This document shows positions 1-5,491 of a DNA stretch of 5,491 nucleotides, piece after piece (position 1 is the first letter of the stretch; every line of letters starts with the position of its first letter). The DNA lies in contig CAIQCE010000067.1 in assembly GCA_903870185.1 (NCBI GenBank), positions 1 through 5,491 of the forward strand, in the 5' to 3' direction. The notes beneath the pieces are model-generated. The model did not search any database. It was given only the letters and a program-made list of their open reading frames with translations, and was not told the DNA's origin. Source of the DNA: an uncultured Gammaproteobacteria bacterium. GTDB lineage: Bacteria > Pseudomonadota > Gammaproteobacteria > Coxiellales > Coxiellaceae. The position numbers and the translations under genes are program-made.

Positions 1-101
1 AATAAACCCTGCCGCAAAGCATTTACAAAATCAACGATCCCTTGTATACGATCATATTTATTAGGGCTGTAGAATTGAGATTGCTTAATTAAGATTTTCA
101 T
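1..101 (-). CDS. Hypothetical protein, N-terminal fragment (runs off the left edge)
   Basis: An ATG at 101-99 on the minus strand opens a frame of 33 codons without a stop up to the window edge. It begins MKILIKQSQFYSP and continues NKYDRIQGIVDFVNALRQGL. An in-frame TAA lies two codons upstream (107-105), so this ATG is the first possible start in the frame. A candidate promoter (150-178) lies about 42 bases upstream. The Shine-Dalgarno signal is poor, with only a GGTGGGTGTGG stretch before the start. I do not recognise the protein. There is no signal peptide or membrane segment in the visible part, which is mildly amphipathic and basic. The gene would be divergent from queF. It could be a chance open frame, because only 33 codons are visible. 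Confidence 0.45.
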   Translation of the reverse strand, partial: MKILIKQSQFYSPNKYDRIQGIVDFVNALRQGL

Positions 102-142
102 TTTTTAGAACCACACCCACCGGTTGATTTATTTTTTAGAAC
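100..142. repeat. Pair of 12-bp direct repeats in the divergent intergenic region
   Basis: ATTTTTTAGAAC occurs exactly at 100-111 and 131-142, 31 bases apart. A shorter relative, GATTTTTTAG, is at 253-262. On the minus strand the units read GTTCTAAAAAAT, and the first one overlaps the ATG of the left-edge gene. The phase of about three helical turns would suit a protein binding on one face of the DNA, but two AT-rich copies may also arise by chance or slippage. The role is unknown. Confidence 0.35.
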
Positions 143-149
143 TAGAGGA

Positions 150-178
150 ATAATACTTACATGGCAAGTCTAAATCAA
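150..178 (-). promoter_or_regulatory. Candidate sigma70-type promoter for the left-edge gene
   Basis: On the minus strand TTGATT (178-173) is followed, after exactly 17 bases, by TATTAT (155-150). These match the consensus -35 at 4 of 6 positions and the -10 at 5 of 6. Transcription would start near 143 and leave a leader of about 42 bases before the ATG at 101. AT-rich DNA gives such matches by chance, so this is a modest call. Confidence 0.3.
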
Positions 179-263
179 CTCACATTTAGTAGATCGGGCT
201 GTACGCCTCAATCCCTGCACTTTCTTTTATATTAACATGATAAGAATATGTTGATTTTTTAGT

Positions 264-336
264 CCGTTCTGTCGCTTGGCACTAACCTACGTTTATGATT
301 TAATGTTGTGCCGTGTTACGCTTTGCACCAACCTAC
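264..336 (-). repeat. Two degenerate copies of a GTAGGT-type intergenic repeat
   Basis: Positions 264-290 and 311-336 are imperfect copies of one unit in the same orientation. On the plus strand both begin CCGT and share the core CGCTT-GCAC-AACCTAC; read on the minus strand they begin GTAGGTTAGTGCCAAGCG and GTAGGTTGGTGCAAAGCG. The copies are spaced 46-47 bases apart. Elements starting GTAGGTTGG followed by a GCG-containing hairpin are common intergenic repeats in gammaproteobacteria (recalled, not searched). Here the second arm is weak, so these look like eroded or half elements. Copy 2 covers the beginning of an upstream extension of the queF frame, which argues that the extension is not coding. 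Confidence 0.55.
276..304 (+). promoter_or_regulatory. Candidate sigma70-type promoter P1 for queF
   Basis: TTGGCA (276-281) and TTTAAT (299-304) are separated by exactly 17 bases, and each matches consensus at 5 of 6 positions. The start of transcription would fall near 311, giving a leader of about 50 bases to ATG 362. The -35 element lies inside the first GTAGGT-type repeat copy. If this promoter is used, the upstream GTG at 308 would not be in the transcript. Confidence 0.4.
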
Positions 337-351
337 AACCAAAAATATAAT
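322..351 (+). promoter_or_regulatory. Candidate second promoter P2 for queF
   Basis: TTTGCA (322-327) and a perfect TATAAT (346-351) are separated by 18 bases. Transcription would begin around 357-359, only a few bases before ATG 362, giving a nearly leaderless message. The -35-like hexamer sits at the equivalent place in the second repeat copy as TTGGCA does in the first. Because the leader would be so short, P1 is the more ordinary choice. Confidence 0.25.
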
Positions 352-361
352 GAGACAAAAC

Positions 362-1207
362 ATGCCAACACATTACGGAAACCCCGAACAATCAGAGCTA
401 GGCAAAAAGACCCAATATCAAAGTCATTATGACCCAAAGCTACTCTTCCCTATGCCTCGAAAATCCAAGCGTGATCAGATCGGTGTCAAAGGTGAGCTGC
501 CATTTTTTGGTTTTGATCTTTGGAATCATTATGAGGTTTCTTGGCTCAATGAAAAAGGAAAGCCCATAGCGGCAGTGGCTGAAATTTTTATTGTTTGTGA
601 TTCTGAAAATATCATTGAATCAAAGTCTATGAAGCTCTACTTTAATTCATTCAATAATACACAATTTAAAGATGCGGAAACGGTAGAAGCCCTAGTTAAA
701 AATGATTTCAGAGCATGTTTAAACGGCTCTTCAGTGAATATTAAAATTACTCCGGTTCATGACTTTAAAGAACACAGAGTCTTCCCTACTCTTAAAGGAA
801 TCTCTCTGGATGAACTAGATATTGAATGCTCTGTTTATAATGCTGATCCAGCATTCTTAAAAATTGAAGATGAAGAAGTAGAAGAGACACTATGCTCAGA
901 TCTATTAAAATCCAATTGTTTGGTAACGAATCAACCCGATTGGTGCAGCGTTCAAATCCATTACAAAGGTGCGAAAATCAATCATGAAGGATTGCTTCGT
1001 TATATCGTTTCATTTAGAAATGATAATGAGTTTCACGAACAATGCATTGAGAAAATTTTCATGCAGATTATGCAGCGATGCCACCCTTCTGAATTAACGG
1101 TTTATGGCCGATCAACTCGAAGAGGCGGCTTAGATATCAATTCATTTCGATCGACTAAACCCGTAGAAGAAAATACTATTCCAAATATCAGGCTTTGTCG
1201 GCAATAA
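362..1207 (+). CDS. queF: NADPH-dependent 7-cyano-7-deazaguanine reductase, long (E. coli-type) QueF
   Basis: QueF reduces the nitrile of preQ0 to the aminomethyl group of preQ1 with two NADPH, a cytosolic step in queuosine tRNA modification. The protein is 281 residues from ATG 362, against 282 for the E. coli enzyme as I recall it. It has two tandem T-fold halves. The N-terminal half carries the substrate-side motif IIESKSMKLYFNSF (E86, S87, K88). The C-terminal half carries LLKSNCLVTNQPDW with the thioimide-forming Cys186 and Asp193, then FHEQCIEKIF with His225 and Glu226, and it ends in TRRGGLDIN and RLCRQ. Longer starts exist at GTG 308 and ATG 350. I chose 362 because the length fits the family, a weak GAGA (352-355) sits six bases upstream, and the extra residues are encoded by repeat DNA and promoter-like sequence. 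It is convergent with the rfb operon and functionally unrelated to it. No preQ1 riboswitch is visible upstream. Confidence 0.96.
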   Translation: MPTHYGNPEQSELGKKTQYQSHYDPKLLFPMPRKSKRDQIGVKGELPFFGFDLWNHYEVSWLNEKGKPIAAVAEIFIVCDSENIIESKSMKLYFNSFNNTQFKDAETVEALVKNDFRACLNGSSVNIKITPVHDFKEHRVFPTLKGISLDELDIECSVYNADPAFLKIEDEEVEETLCSDLLKSNCLVTNQPDWCSVQIHYKGAKINHEGLLRYIVSFRNDNEFHEQCIEKIFMQIMQRCHPSELTVYGRSTRRGGLDINSFRSTKPVEENTIPNIRLCRQ

Positions 1208-1220
1208 AGGTCATCTTTAT

Positions 1221-1340
1221 GGATCCTCTGGTCAAGCCAGAGGACGACGGCTTGGCGCTGCGCAGCGCGGCCCAACAAGAACGGATTACCAGCATCAAAA
1301 GAACGGGCACGTCAGGCCTGAAAAGCGCGGCCCGACCTAC
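1221..1340. repeat. GC-rich palindromic repeat cluster between convergent genes
   Basis: This stretch is clearly richer in GC than its surroundings. It contains an 8-bp perfect stem with a 5-base loop (TCCTCTGG, TCAAG, CCAGAGGA; 1224-1244), a 12-bp palindrome CGCTGCGCAGCG (1256-1267), a 10-bp palindrome TCAGGCCTGA (1312-1321) and a direct repeat AGCGCGGCCC at 1264-1273 and 1324-1333, exactly 60 bases apart. The right end (1340-1331) reads GTAGGTCGGG on the minus strand, like the units upstream of queF. The first part reads as the peptide MDPLVKPEDDG, a known hallmark of proteobacterial palindromic repeats, so an apparent plus-strand frame of 67 codons here is not a gene. No T-run follows any hairpin on either strand, so this is not a classical intrinsic terminator, though it may still protect or end both convergent messages. 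Confidence 0.7.
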
Positions 1341-1348
1341 ATCATACC

Positions 1349-1897
1349 TTAATCAAATACTTCAGCTTCTGAAAATGGAACCCCATTTTGATCTTTAGCA
1401 GATAAAATAGGGGTTCCTTCATAAGGCCATTCGATTCCAATACTAGCATCATCCCATTGTATGGAGCGTTCAAGTTCGGGCGCATAATAGTCCGTCGTTT
1501 TATAAAGAAATTCAGCTGTATCGGATAGTGTTAAAAAACCATGAGCGAATCCCTCAGGAACCCATAATTGTTTTTTGTTTTCACCTGATAAAATCGCACC
1601 CACCCATCTCCCAAATGTCGGGGAATTTTTACGAATATCGACAGCAACATCAAAAACTTCACCGGCAGTCACTCGAACTAATTTCCCTTGAGTTTTAGGA
1701 GCAAGCTGGTAATGCAACCCTCTTAAAACCCCTTTAGAGGATTTTGAGTGATTATCTTGTACAAATTCAGGCGTTAACTGAGTGGCATCACTAAAGATTT
1801 TGTAATTAAAGCTTTCAAAGAAAAAACCTCTATCATCACCGAATACTTTAGGCTCAAATAAAATGACCTCGGAAATCGCGAGTGGAATTGCTTTCAT
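1349..1897 (-). CDS. rfbC: dTDP-4-dehydrorhamnose 3,5-epimerase (RmlC)
   Basis: RfbC converts dTDP-4-keto-6-deoxy-D-glucose to dTDP-4-keto-L-rhamnose by inverting C3 and C5, the third step of dTDP-L-rhamnose synthesis. The 182-residue cupin has the usual family length. Visible signatures are FGDDRGFFFESF (19-30), the substrate arginine of DDRG (R23), QDNHSKS (47-53), and VLRGLHYQ with the catalytic base His62. Also present are Lys72 in GKLVRV, VPEGFAHGF (113-121), Tyr132 as the probable acid and Asp169 as the likely partner of His62. The start is firm: an AAGGAGG (1914-1908) lies ten bases before the ATG, inside the end of rfbA, whose TGA overlaps the ATG by one base (TGATG). It is the last gene of the operon and ends against a repeat cluster. 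Confidence 0.97.
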   Translation of the reverse strand: MKAIPLAISEVILFEPKVFGDDRGFFFESFNYKIFSDATQLTPEFVQDNHSKSSKGVLRGLHYQLAPKTQGKLVRVTAGEVFDVAVDIRKNSPTFGRWVGAILSGENKKQLWVPEGFAHGFLTLSDTAEFLYKTTDYYAPELERSIQWDDASIGIEWPYEGTPILSAKDQNGVPFSEAEVFD

Positions 1898-2778
1898 CAG
1901 AAATGAACCTCCTTCAATACTTGTAATAAATATCGACCATAACCATTTTTATAGCGATCACATATTTTTTGCAGCTGTTCAGGGGTGATCCAACGCTTTC
2001 GAAATGCAATTTCTTCTGGACACGCTATTTTAAGTCCTTGCCGATGTTCTATAGTTTGAACAAATTGATGCGCTTCGATCATGGATTCATGAGTTCCTGT
2101 ATCCAACCATGCAAAACCACGAGTCATTATTTCGACTGATAGTTTATTTTTCTCTAAGTACAATCGGTTAAGATCAGTAATTTCTAATTCTCCACGAGGA
2201 GATGGCTTAAGCTGTTTCGCCAATTCCGGTGCTTGATTGTCGTAAAAATAAAGGCCCGTAATCGCATAATTGGATTTTGGAGCTTTAGGCTTTTCTTCAA
2301 GGCTAATCACTTTTCCATGTTGATCAAATTCAGCGACACCATATCGCTCTGGATCCTGAACTCGATAAGCAAAAATAGTGGCCTCATTTTCCCGAAGATC
2401 TGCAGCTTTTAATAAATCATAGAAATTATAGCCATAAAAAATATTGTCCCCCAACACTAAGGCAGAAGGACTATTATCAAGAAACTCTTCTGCGATAATA
2501 AAGGCCTGAGCCAATCCATCGGGTGAAGGCTGAACGGCATATTGGATAGAGAGCCCCCATTGCGAACCATCACCCAGCAAAGCCTGAAACTGTGGAATGT
2601 CTCTCGGAGTCGAAATAAGCAAAATTTCTTGGATATCAGTCATCATCAATACTGACAAGGGATAATAAACCATCGGCTTATCAAATATCGGCAATAATTG
2701 CTTAGAAATAGCTAGAGTAGCAGGATGCAATCGAGTACCGGCCCCACCTGCAAGAATAATCCCTTTTCGCTTTTTCAT
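1897..2778 (-). CDS. rfbA: Glucose-1-phosphate thymidylyltransferase (RmlA)
   Basis: RfbA joins dTTP and glucose-1-phosphate to give dTDP-glucose and pyrophosphate, the entry and usual feedback-controlled step of dTDP-rhamnose synthesis. The 293 residues match the usual length. The nucleotide-binding signature GGAGTRLHPAT (11-21) is followed by SKQLLPIFDKPMVYYPLS with Lys26. Other visible sites are QPSPDGLAQAF (83-93), VLGDNIFYG with metal-binding Asp111, EEKPKAPKSNYAITGLYFYD (161-180), GELEITDLN (196-204) and WLDTGTH with Asp226. AGGAG is seven bases upstream of the ATG. The start overlaps the rfbD stop by one base (TAATG), so translation is probably coupled. Other nucleotidyltransferases such as RffH have the same fold and activity; the operon context favours RfbA. 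Confidence 0.97.
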   Translation of the reverse strand: MKKRKGIILAGGAGTRLHPATLAISKQLLPIFDKPMVYYPLSVLMMTDIQEILLISTPRDIPQFQALLGDGSQWGLSIQYAVQPSPDGLAQAFIIAEEFLDNSPSALVLGDNIFYGYNFYDLLKAADLRENEATIFAYRVQDPERYGVAEFDQHGKVISLEEKPKAPKSNYAITGLYFYDNQAPELAKQLKPSPRGELEITDLNRLYLEKNKLSVEIMTRGFAWLDTGTHESMIEAHQFVQTIEHRQGLKIACPEEIAFRKRWITPEQLQKICDRYKNGYGRYLLQVLKEVHF

Positions 2779-3680
2779 TAATGAACTCCTGTCATAATTT
2801 CAGAGAGGACACGTCCCACACCTACTTGCCAATGAGGCAAGGACACTCCAAAAATCGTTTGTATTTTTTCCAAATCAAGCCGTGAATTCATGGGCCTTTT
2901 AGCTGGTACCGGATACTCGGCTGTCGTGATTGAGGTGACCTGTTCGGATAGCACTTTAAGTTTAACTCCTTTCTCCGCAGCAAGATTCAAAATATATTGA
3001 GCATATCCATGCCAACTGGTTTCACCCGATGCGGTTAGGTGATAAATACCTGAAAGACTAGAGGCCTTACTAGAATCTAGCATAATTCTGTAAAGGGCTA
3101 ATGCTGTAACATCGGCAATTAACTCTGCTCCCGTTGGCGCACCTATCTGATCCCCTACAATTTTCAATTCATCACGCTCTTGGCCTAAACGCAAAATAGT
3201 TTTAACGAAGTTGTGGCCATGAGCCCCATAAACCCAGCTAGTTCGGAAAATTAAATGCTGGCATCCGCTCTCTACAATCGCCTGTTCTCCCGCTAATTTA
3301 CTTGCCCCATAAATGTTCAAGGGTGAAGTCGCATCAGTTTCTTTATAGGCTTTCTGTCCAGCGCCATTGAATACATAATCGGTAGAATAATGCACTAACC
3401 AAGCACCCGATTCTGCTGCCAACTTCGCTAACAAACCGACGGCTTTAGCATTAATGAGATTAGCTTTATCCACCTCTGTTTCGGCACGATCTACTGCCGT
3501 ATAAGCAGCAGCGTTTACAATGATATCGGGTGCTAAACTTTTCACTAAATGAGCTAAATTATCCTGTTGTTCAAGGTCCGCTGTTGTGCGATCACAAGCA
3601 ACTAACTCCCCCAATGAAATCAATGAACGCCTAAGCTCCCATCCCACTTGGCCATTAGCCCCTAACAATAATATTTTCAT
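2778..3680 (-). CDS. rfbD: dTDP-4-dehydrorhamnose reductase (RmlD)
   Basis: RfbD carries out the last step, the NAD(P)H-dependent reduction of dTDP-4-keto-L-rhamnose to dTDP-L-rhamnose. It is a 300-residue short-chain dehydrogenase/reductase of the extended type. The N-terminus has the Rossmann motif GANGQVG (7-13), then NAAAYTAVDRAE (56-67). The catalytic set is visible as STDYVF (Thr100, Asp101) with Tyr124 and Lys128 in YGASK. RTSWVYG (146-152) and the C-terminal substrate motif RPMNSRLD (262-269) are also typical of RmlD. The ATG overlaps the rfbB stop in an ATGA of four bases, and GAGAGG lies about eight bases upstream within rfbB. Length and motifs are intact. Confidence 0.97.
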   Translation of the reverse strand: MKILLLGANGQVGWELRRSLISLGELVACDRTTADLEQQDNLAHLVKSLAPDIIVNAAAYTAVDRAETEVDKANLINAKAVGLLAKLAAESGAWLVHYSTDYVFNGAGQKAYKETDATSPLNIYGASKLAGEQAIVESGCQHLIFRTSWVYGAHGHNFVKTILRLGQERDELKIVGDQIGAPTGAELIADVTALALYRIMLDSSKASSLSGIYHLTASGETSWHGYAQYILNLAAEKGVKLKVLSEQVTSITTAEYPVPAKRPMNSRLDLEKIQTIFGVSLPHWQVGVGRVLSEIMTGVH

Positions 3681-4735
3681 CGATAATGCCTCTCAGTCCA
3701 TTCACGATACGCACCTGTCGTCACCGCCTCCACCCAAGTTTGGTGATCCAGATACCACTGCACCGTTCGACGTATACCACTTTCAAAAGTTTCCTTAGGA
3801 GTCCAATTCAATTGACTGCTAATTTTAGTAGTATCGATGGCATAACGTCGATCATGGCCTGGACGATCTTGAACAAAGGTAATTTGAGTTTGATAGGAGC
3901 CCCCATCAGCCCTGGGGCTTAACTCATCCAAAACTTCACAGAGTGTGTGCACGACTTCAAGATTAGTTTTTTCATTTAAACCACCAATATTGTAAACTTC
4001 TCCCAGCTGACCGGCTGCCAAAACCTGACGAATGGCAGAACAATGATCACCCACATAGAGCCAATCACGAACATTTGAACCATCCCCATAAATCGGCAAT
4101 GATTGCCCTGCTAATGCATTATGTAATACCAGAGGTATTAGTTTCTCAGGGAATTGCAGGGGGCCATAATTATTCGAGCAATTAGTGGTGAGCACTGGTA
4201 ACCCATAGGTGTGATAGTAAGCTCGCACTAAGTGGTCTGAAGCTGCTTTACTAGCACTATAGGGACTATTGGGCTGATATTGATTGGTCTCAGAAAAAGG
4301 AGCTTCATTAGCCTCTAAAGAACCATAAACCTCATCAGTAGAAACATGCAGAAAACGGAAATTTTCTTTATCAATTCCTGCCAGTCCTTGCCAATAAGCT
4401 CGAACTGTCTCTAGTAATCTAAAGGTGCCCACTATGTTCGTTTGAATAAAGTCTTCAGGACCATGGATGGAACGATCTACATGAGACTCAGCTGCAAAAT
4501 TAACGACAGCACGGACCTTATGTTGAAGCAATAATTGACTCACTAAGGCGGCGTCAGCAATATCGCCTCTTATAAAAACATGGCGGGAATCATTTTTAAG
4601 CTGACTTAAGTTTTGCAGATTACCCGCATAAGTAAGTTTATCTAAATTAATAACAGGTTCATCAGTTTCTGCTAACCAGTCGAGTACAAAATTACCACCA
4701 ATAAACCCGGCTCCCCCGGTTACTAATATCGCCAT
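3677..4735 (-). CDS. rfbB: dTDP-glucose 4,6-dehydratase (RmlB)
   Basis: RfbB converts dTDP-D-glucose to dTDP-4-keto-6-deoxy-D-glucose with a tightly bound NAD, the second step of the pathway. The 352 residues show TGGAGFIG (6-13) for NAD binding, LDKLTYAGN (31-39), GDIAD (57-61) and AAESHVDRSI (81-90). The active site STDEVYG carries Thr133, Asp134 and Glu135, with Tyr159 and Lys163 in YSASK. NCSNNYGP (185-192) and DRPGHDRRYAID (290-301) complete the family pattern. As first gene it sets expression of the operon. The start codon has a weaker context than the later genes: GAAAAG lies directly before it and AAGGA about 14 bases away. RffG is a close alternative, but the complete rfbBDAC set supports this name. 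Confidence 0.97.
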   Translation of the reverse strand: MAILVTGGAGFIGGNFVLDWLAETDEPVINLDKLTYAGNLQNLSQLKNDSRHVFIRGDIADAALVSQLLLQHKVRAVVNFAAESHVDRSIHGPEDFIQTNIVGTFRLLETVRAYWQGLAGIDKENFRFLHVSTDEVYGSLEANEAPFSETNQYQPNSPYSASKAASDHLVRAYYHTYGLPVLTTNCSNNYGPLQFPEKLIPLVLHNALAGQSLPIYGDGSNVRDWLYVGDHCSAIRQVLAAGQLGEVYNIGGLNEKTNLEVVHTLCEVLDELSPRADGGSYQTQITFVQDRPGHDRRYAIDTTKISSQLNWTPKETFESGIRRTVQWYLDHQTWVEAVTTGAYREWTERHYR

Positions 4736-4831
4736 CTTTTCAGATTTTTTCCTTGTAGTTGCAACTCCTGAGATATGAAGACATCCACCCTCAGCCCTAA
4801 AGATAAAAAGATGGATATGAATATATCATAA
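4736..4831 (-). promoter_or_regulatory. Leader region of the rfbBDAC operon with a possible -10 element
   Basis: These 96 bases separate the right-edge gene from rfbB on the same strand. On the minus strand a -10-like TATGAT (4830-4825) overlaps a second one, TATATT (4825-4820). No convincing -35 hexamer stands 16-18 bases upstream. A CTGAG/CTCAG pair could form a weak stem with a loop of about 17 bases between the promoter-like site and the gene. There is no T-tailed terminator, so read-through from the right-edge gene into rfbB is possible. Confidence 0.25.
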
Positions 4832-5491
4832 TTAAAAACTTCGCCTAGCATTTGTTGTAAATCTTAAGAGGTCAGGCCTGCAATGATCCCCCTCATAAAA
4901 ATCAGGTAAAACTAGAACGGGAGGAGAAGCAGGCGCAAACACAGACGTGACTGAAGAAGAGCGCCGTCGAGGAACCTCTCCCTCACTCGGAAGAGCAGCT
5001 GCTAATGGATTAGCGAGTACAGCTGAGCTGGGAGAGCGAGGAACAACTGTTGACCGTGGATTCTCTGCTTCTGTCTGGCGCCTGGCTAAAGTTGTTTTAA
5101 TGGTGTTATATTGCTCATGAAGAGATTTATCTAATTTAGCCTCGCTGGAAGGCATCGATAAAATATATTTCAAGCTTGGCATTTCAGTCACTAAATGTTC
5201 AAAATGATCTAAAATTTCTTTTGTTAAGACAAGACTTGAACCGAACGAAATTACTTCTAATTGAAGCTGATCTTTATTGATGAGCAAACTATTCATAAAA
5301 AGACACAAATACTTACTTATTAATTCATCTCTTTCACCAAACAAAGACGATAGTAGCTTGAGCTCTCTTAGTGGAAAACGACGAGCTTCCAATGCGTTGT
5401 AAATCATAACATCAACGCTCTCATCAAGCTTAGGATGACAAGTCAACTCGATAGTCAATTTTTGCGTGGATTCAGCTTGAATAATTCTCTC
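4832..5491 (-). CDS. Partial protein with probable leucine-rich repeats and a disordered Ser/Pro/Arg-rich C-terminal tail
   Basis: The frame is open to the right edge, so the true start lies outside. TTG 5458 is an internal codon rather than a supported start, because the 11 codons before it are also open and have no Shine-Dalgarno signal. Of the 219 visible residues, about 1-113 show strand-then-helix units beginning LTIEL (12-16), LRELKL (41-46), LQLEVI (76-81) and LKYIL (107-111). The spacing is 29, 35 and 31 residues, as in ribonuclease-inhibitor-type leucine-rich repeats. Residues 114-219 are low in order-promoting residues and rich in Ser, Pro, Ala and Arg, with VPRSPSS, VPRRRSSSV and a final NARRSF. 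There is no membrane segment. I do not recognise a named family. A secreted effector that works in a host cell is plausible but unproven. The sequence has no link to rhamnose synthesis beyond strand and proximity. Confidence 0.7.
   Translation of the reverse strand, partial: ERIIQAESTQKLTIELTCHPKLDESVDVMIYNALEARRFPLRELKLLSSLFGERDELISKYLCLFMNSLLINKDQLQLEVISFGSSLVLTKEILDHFEHLVTEMPSLKYILSMPSSEAKLDKSLHEQYNTIKTTLARRQTEAENPRSTVVPRSPSSAVLANPLAAALPSEGEVPRRRSSSVTSVFAPASPPVLVLPDFYEGDHCRPDLLRFTTNARRSF

Noticed and set aside
100..160. Possible preQ1 riboswitch near queF, suggested by AGAAC and AAAAAA stretches
   Set aside because: The conserved C-rich loop and pairing order of the preQ1-I aptamer are absent on both strands, and the stretch lies about 200 bases from the queF start.
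161..235. Small plus-strand frame of 24 codons (begins MASLNQLTFSRS) with AGAGGAA about ten bases upstream
   Set aside because: The ribosome site is reasonable, but the peptide is short and unrecognised. No plus-strand promoter is evident, and its start overlaps a candidate minus-strand promoter. Conservation in relatives would be needed to accept it.
1224..1244. Hairpin as a rho-independent terminator
   Set aside because: The stem is good but no run of T follows on either strand, so it fits a palindromic repeat better than an intrinsic terminator.
1195..1398. Plus-strand frame of 67 codons containing MDPLVKPEDDG
   Set aside because: It is the translation of a palindromic repeat cluster, starts inside queF and ends inside rfbC, and has no ribosome site. 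The DPLVKPEDD peptide is a signature of repeat DNA rather than of a protein family.
3586..3922. Two plus-strand open frames opposite rfbD and rfbB
   Set aside because: They lie antisense to intact, well-conserved enzyme genes and show no recognisable protein features or ribosome sites.
4736..4765. Short leader frame starting at a TTG behind CAGGAG and overlapping the rfbB start
   Set aside because: The TTG directly abuts the ribosome-site-like sequence with no spacer, and the 13-codon peptide shows no attenuator-like codon run.
4871..4880. GTCAGGCCTG shared with 1311-1320
   Set aside because: The match is only ten bases around a common palindrome and lies inside the coding end of the right-edge gene. 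No similarity extends beyond it.

Overview
The window looks like chromosomal DNA of an AT-rich gammaproteobacterium. The evidence is an E. coli-type, single-chain QueF, a dTDP-L-rhamnose operon in the enterobacterial order rfbB-rfbD-rfbA-rfbC, and small GC-rich palindromic intergenic repeats. When read as protein, one of these repeats gives the DPLVKPEDD-type peptide seen in many proteobacterial genomes. A partial gene at the right edge resembles a leucine-rich-repeat protein with a disordered Ser/Pro/Arg-rich tail. That would suit a host-associated lineage such as the Legionellales, but the taxon is an inference.

Layout from left to right. Positions 1-101 hold the first 33 codons of an unidentified minus-strand gene that runs off the left edge. 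Positions 102-361 are a divergent intergenic region. It has a candidate minus-strand promoter, a 12-bp direct repeat, and two degenerate copies of a GTAGGT-type repeat that carry promoter-like hexamers facing queF. queF (plus strand) is best started at ATG 362, not at the upstream GTG 308. Positions 1208-1348 separate the convergent ends of queF and rfbC and hold a GC-rich palindromic repeat cluster with no ordinary T-tailed terminator. Positions 1349-4735 are the four-gene minus-strand operon rfbBDAC, whose genes overlap by 1, 1 and 4 bases. Positions 4736-4831 are a short leader, followed by the 3' part of a minus-strand gene that continues past the right edge.

The four rfb products form one complete pathway. 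RfbA activates glucose-1-phosphate to dTDP-glucose, RfbB dehydrates it to the 4-keto-6-deoxy sugar, RfbC epimerises C3 and C5, and RfbD reduces the result to dTDP-L-rhamnose for surface polysaccharide. QueF belongs to a separate pathway, queuosine tRNA modification, and is adjacent but convergent. All five complete genes keep their key residues and have normal lengths, so I see no decay there. I see no clear new multi-gene system. The most open item is the right-edge LRR-like protein.
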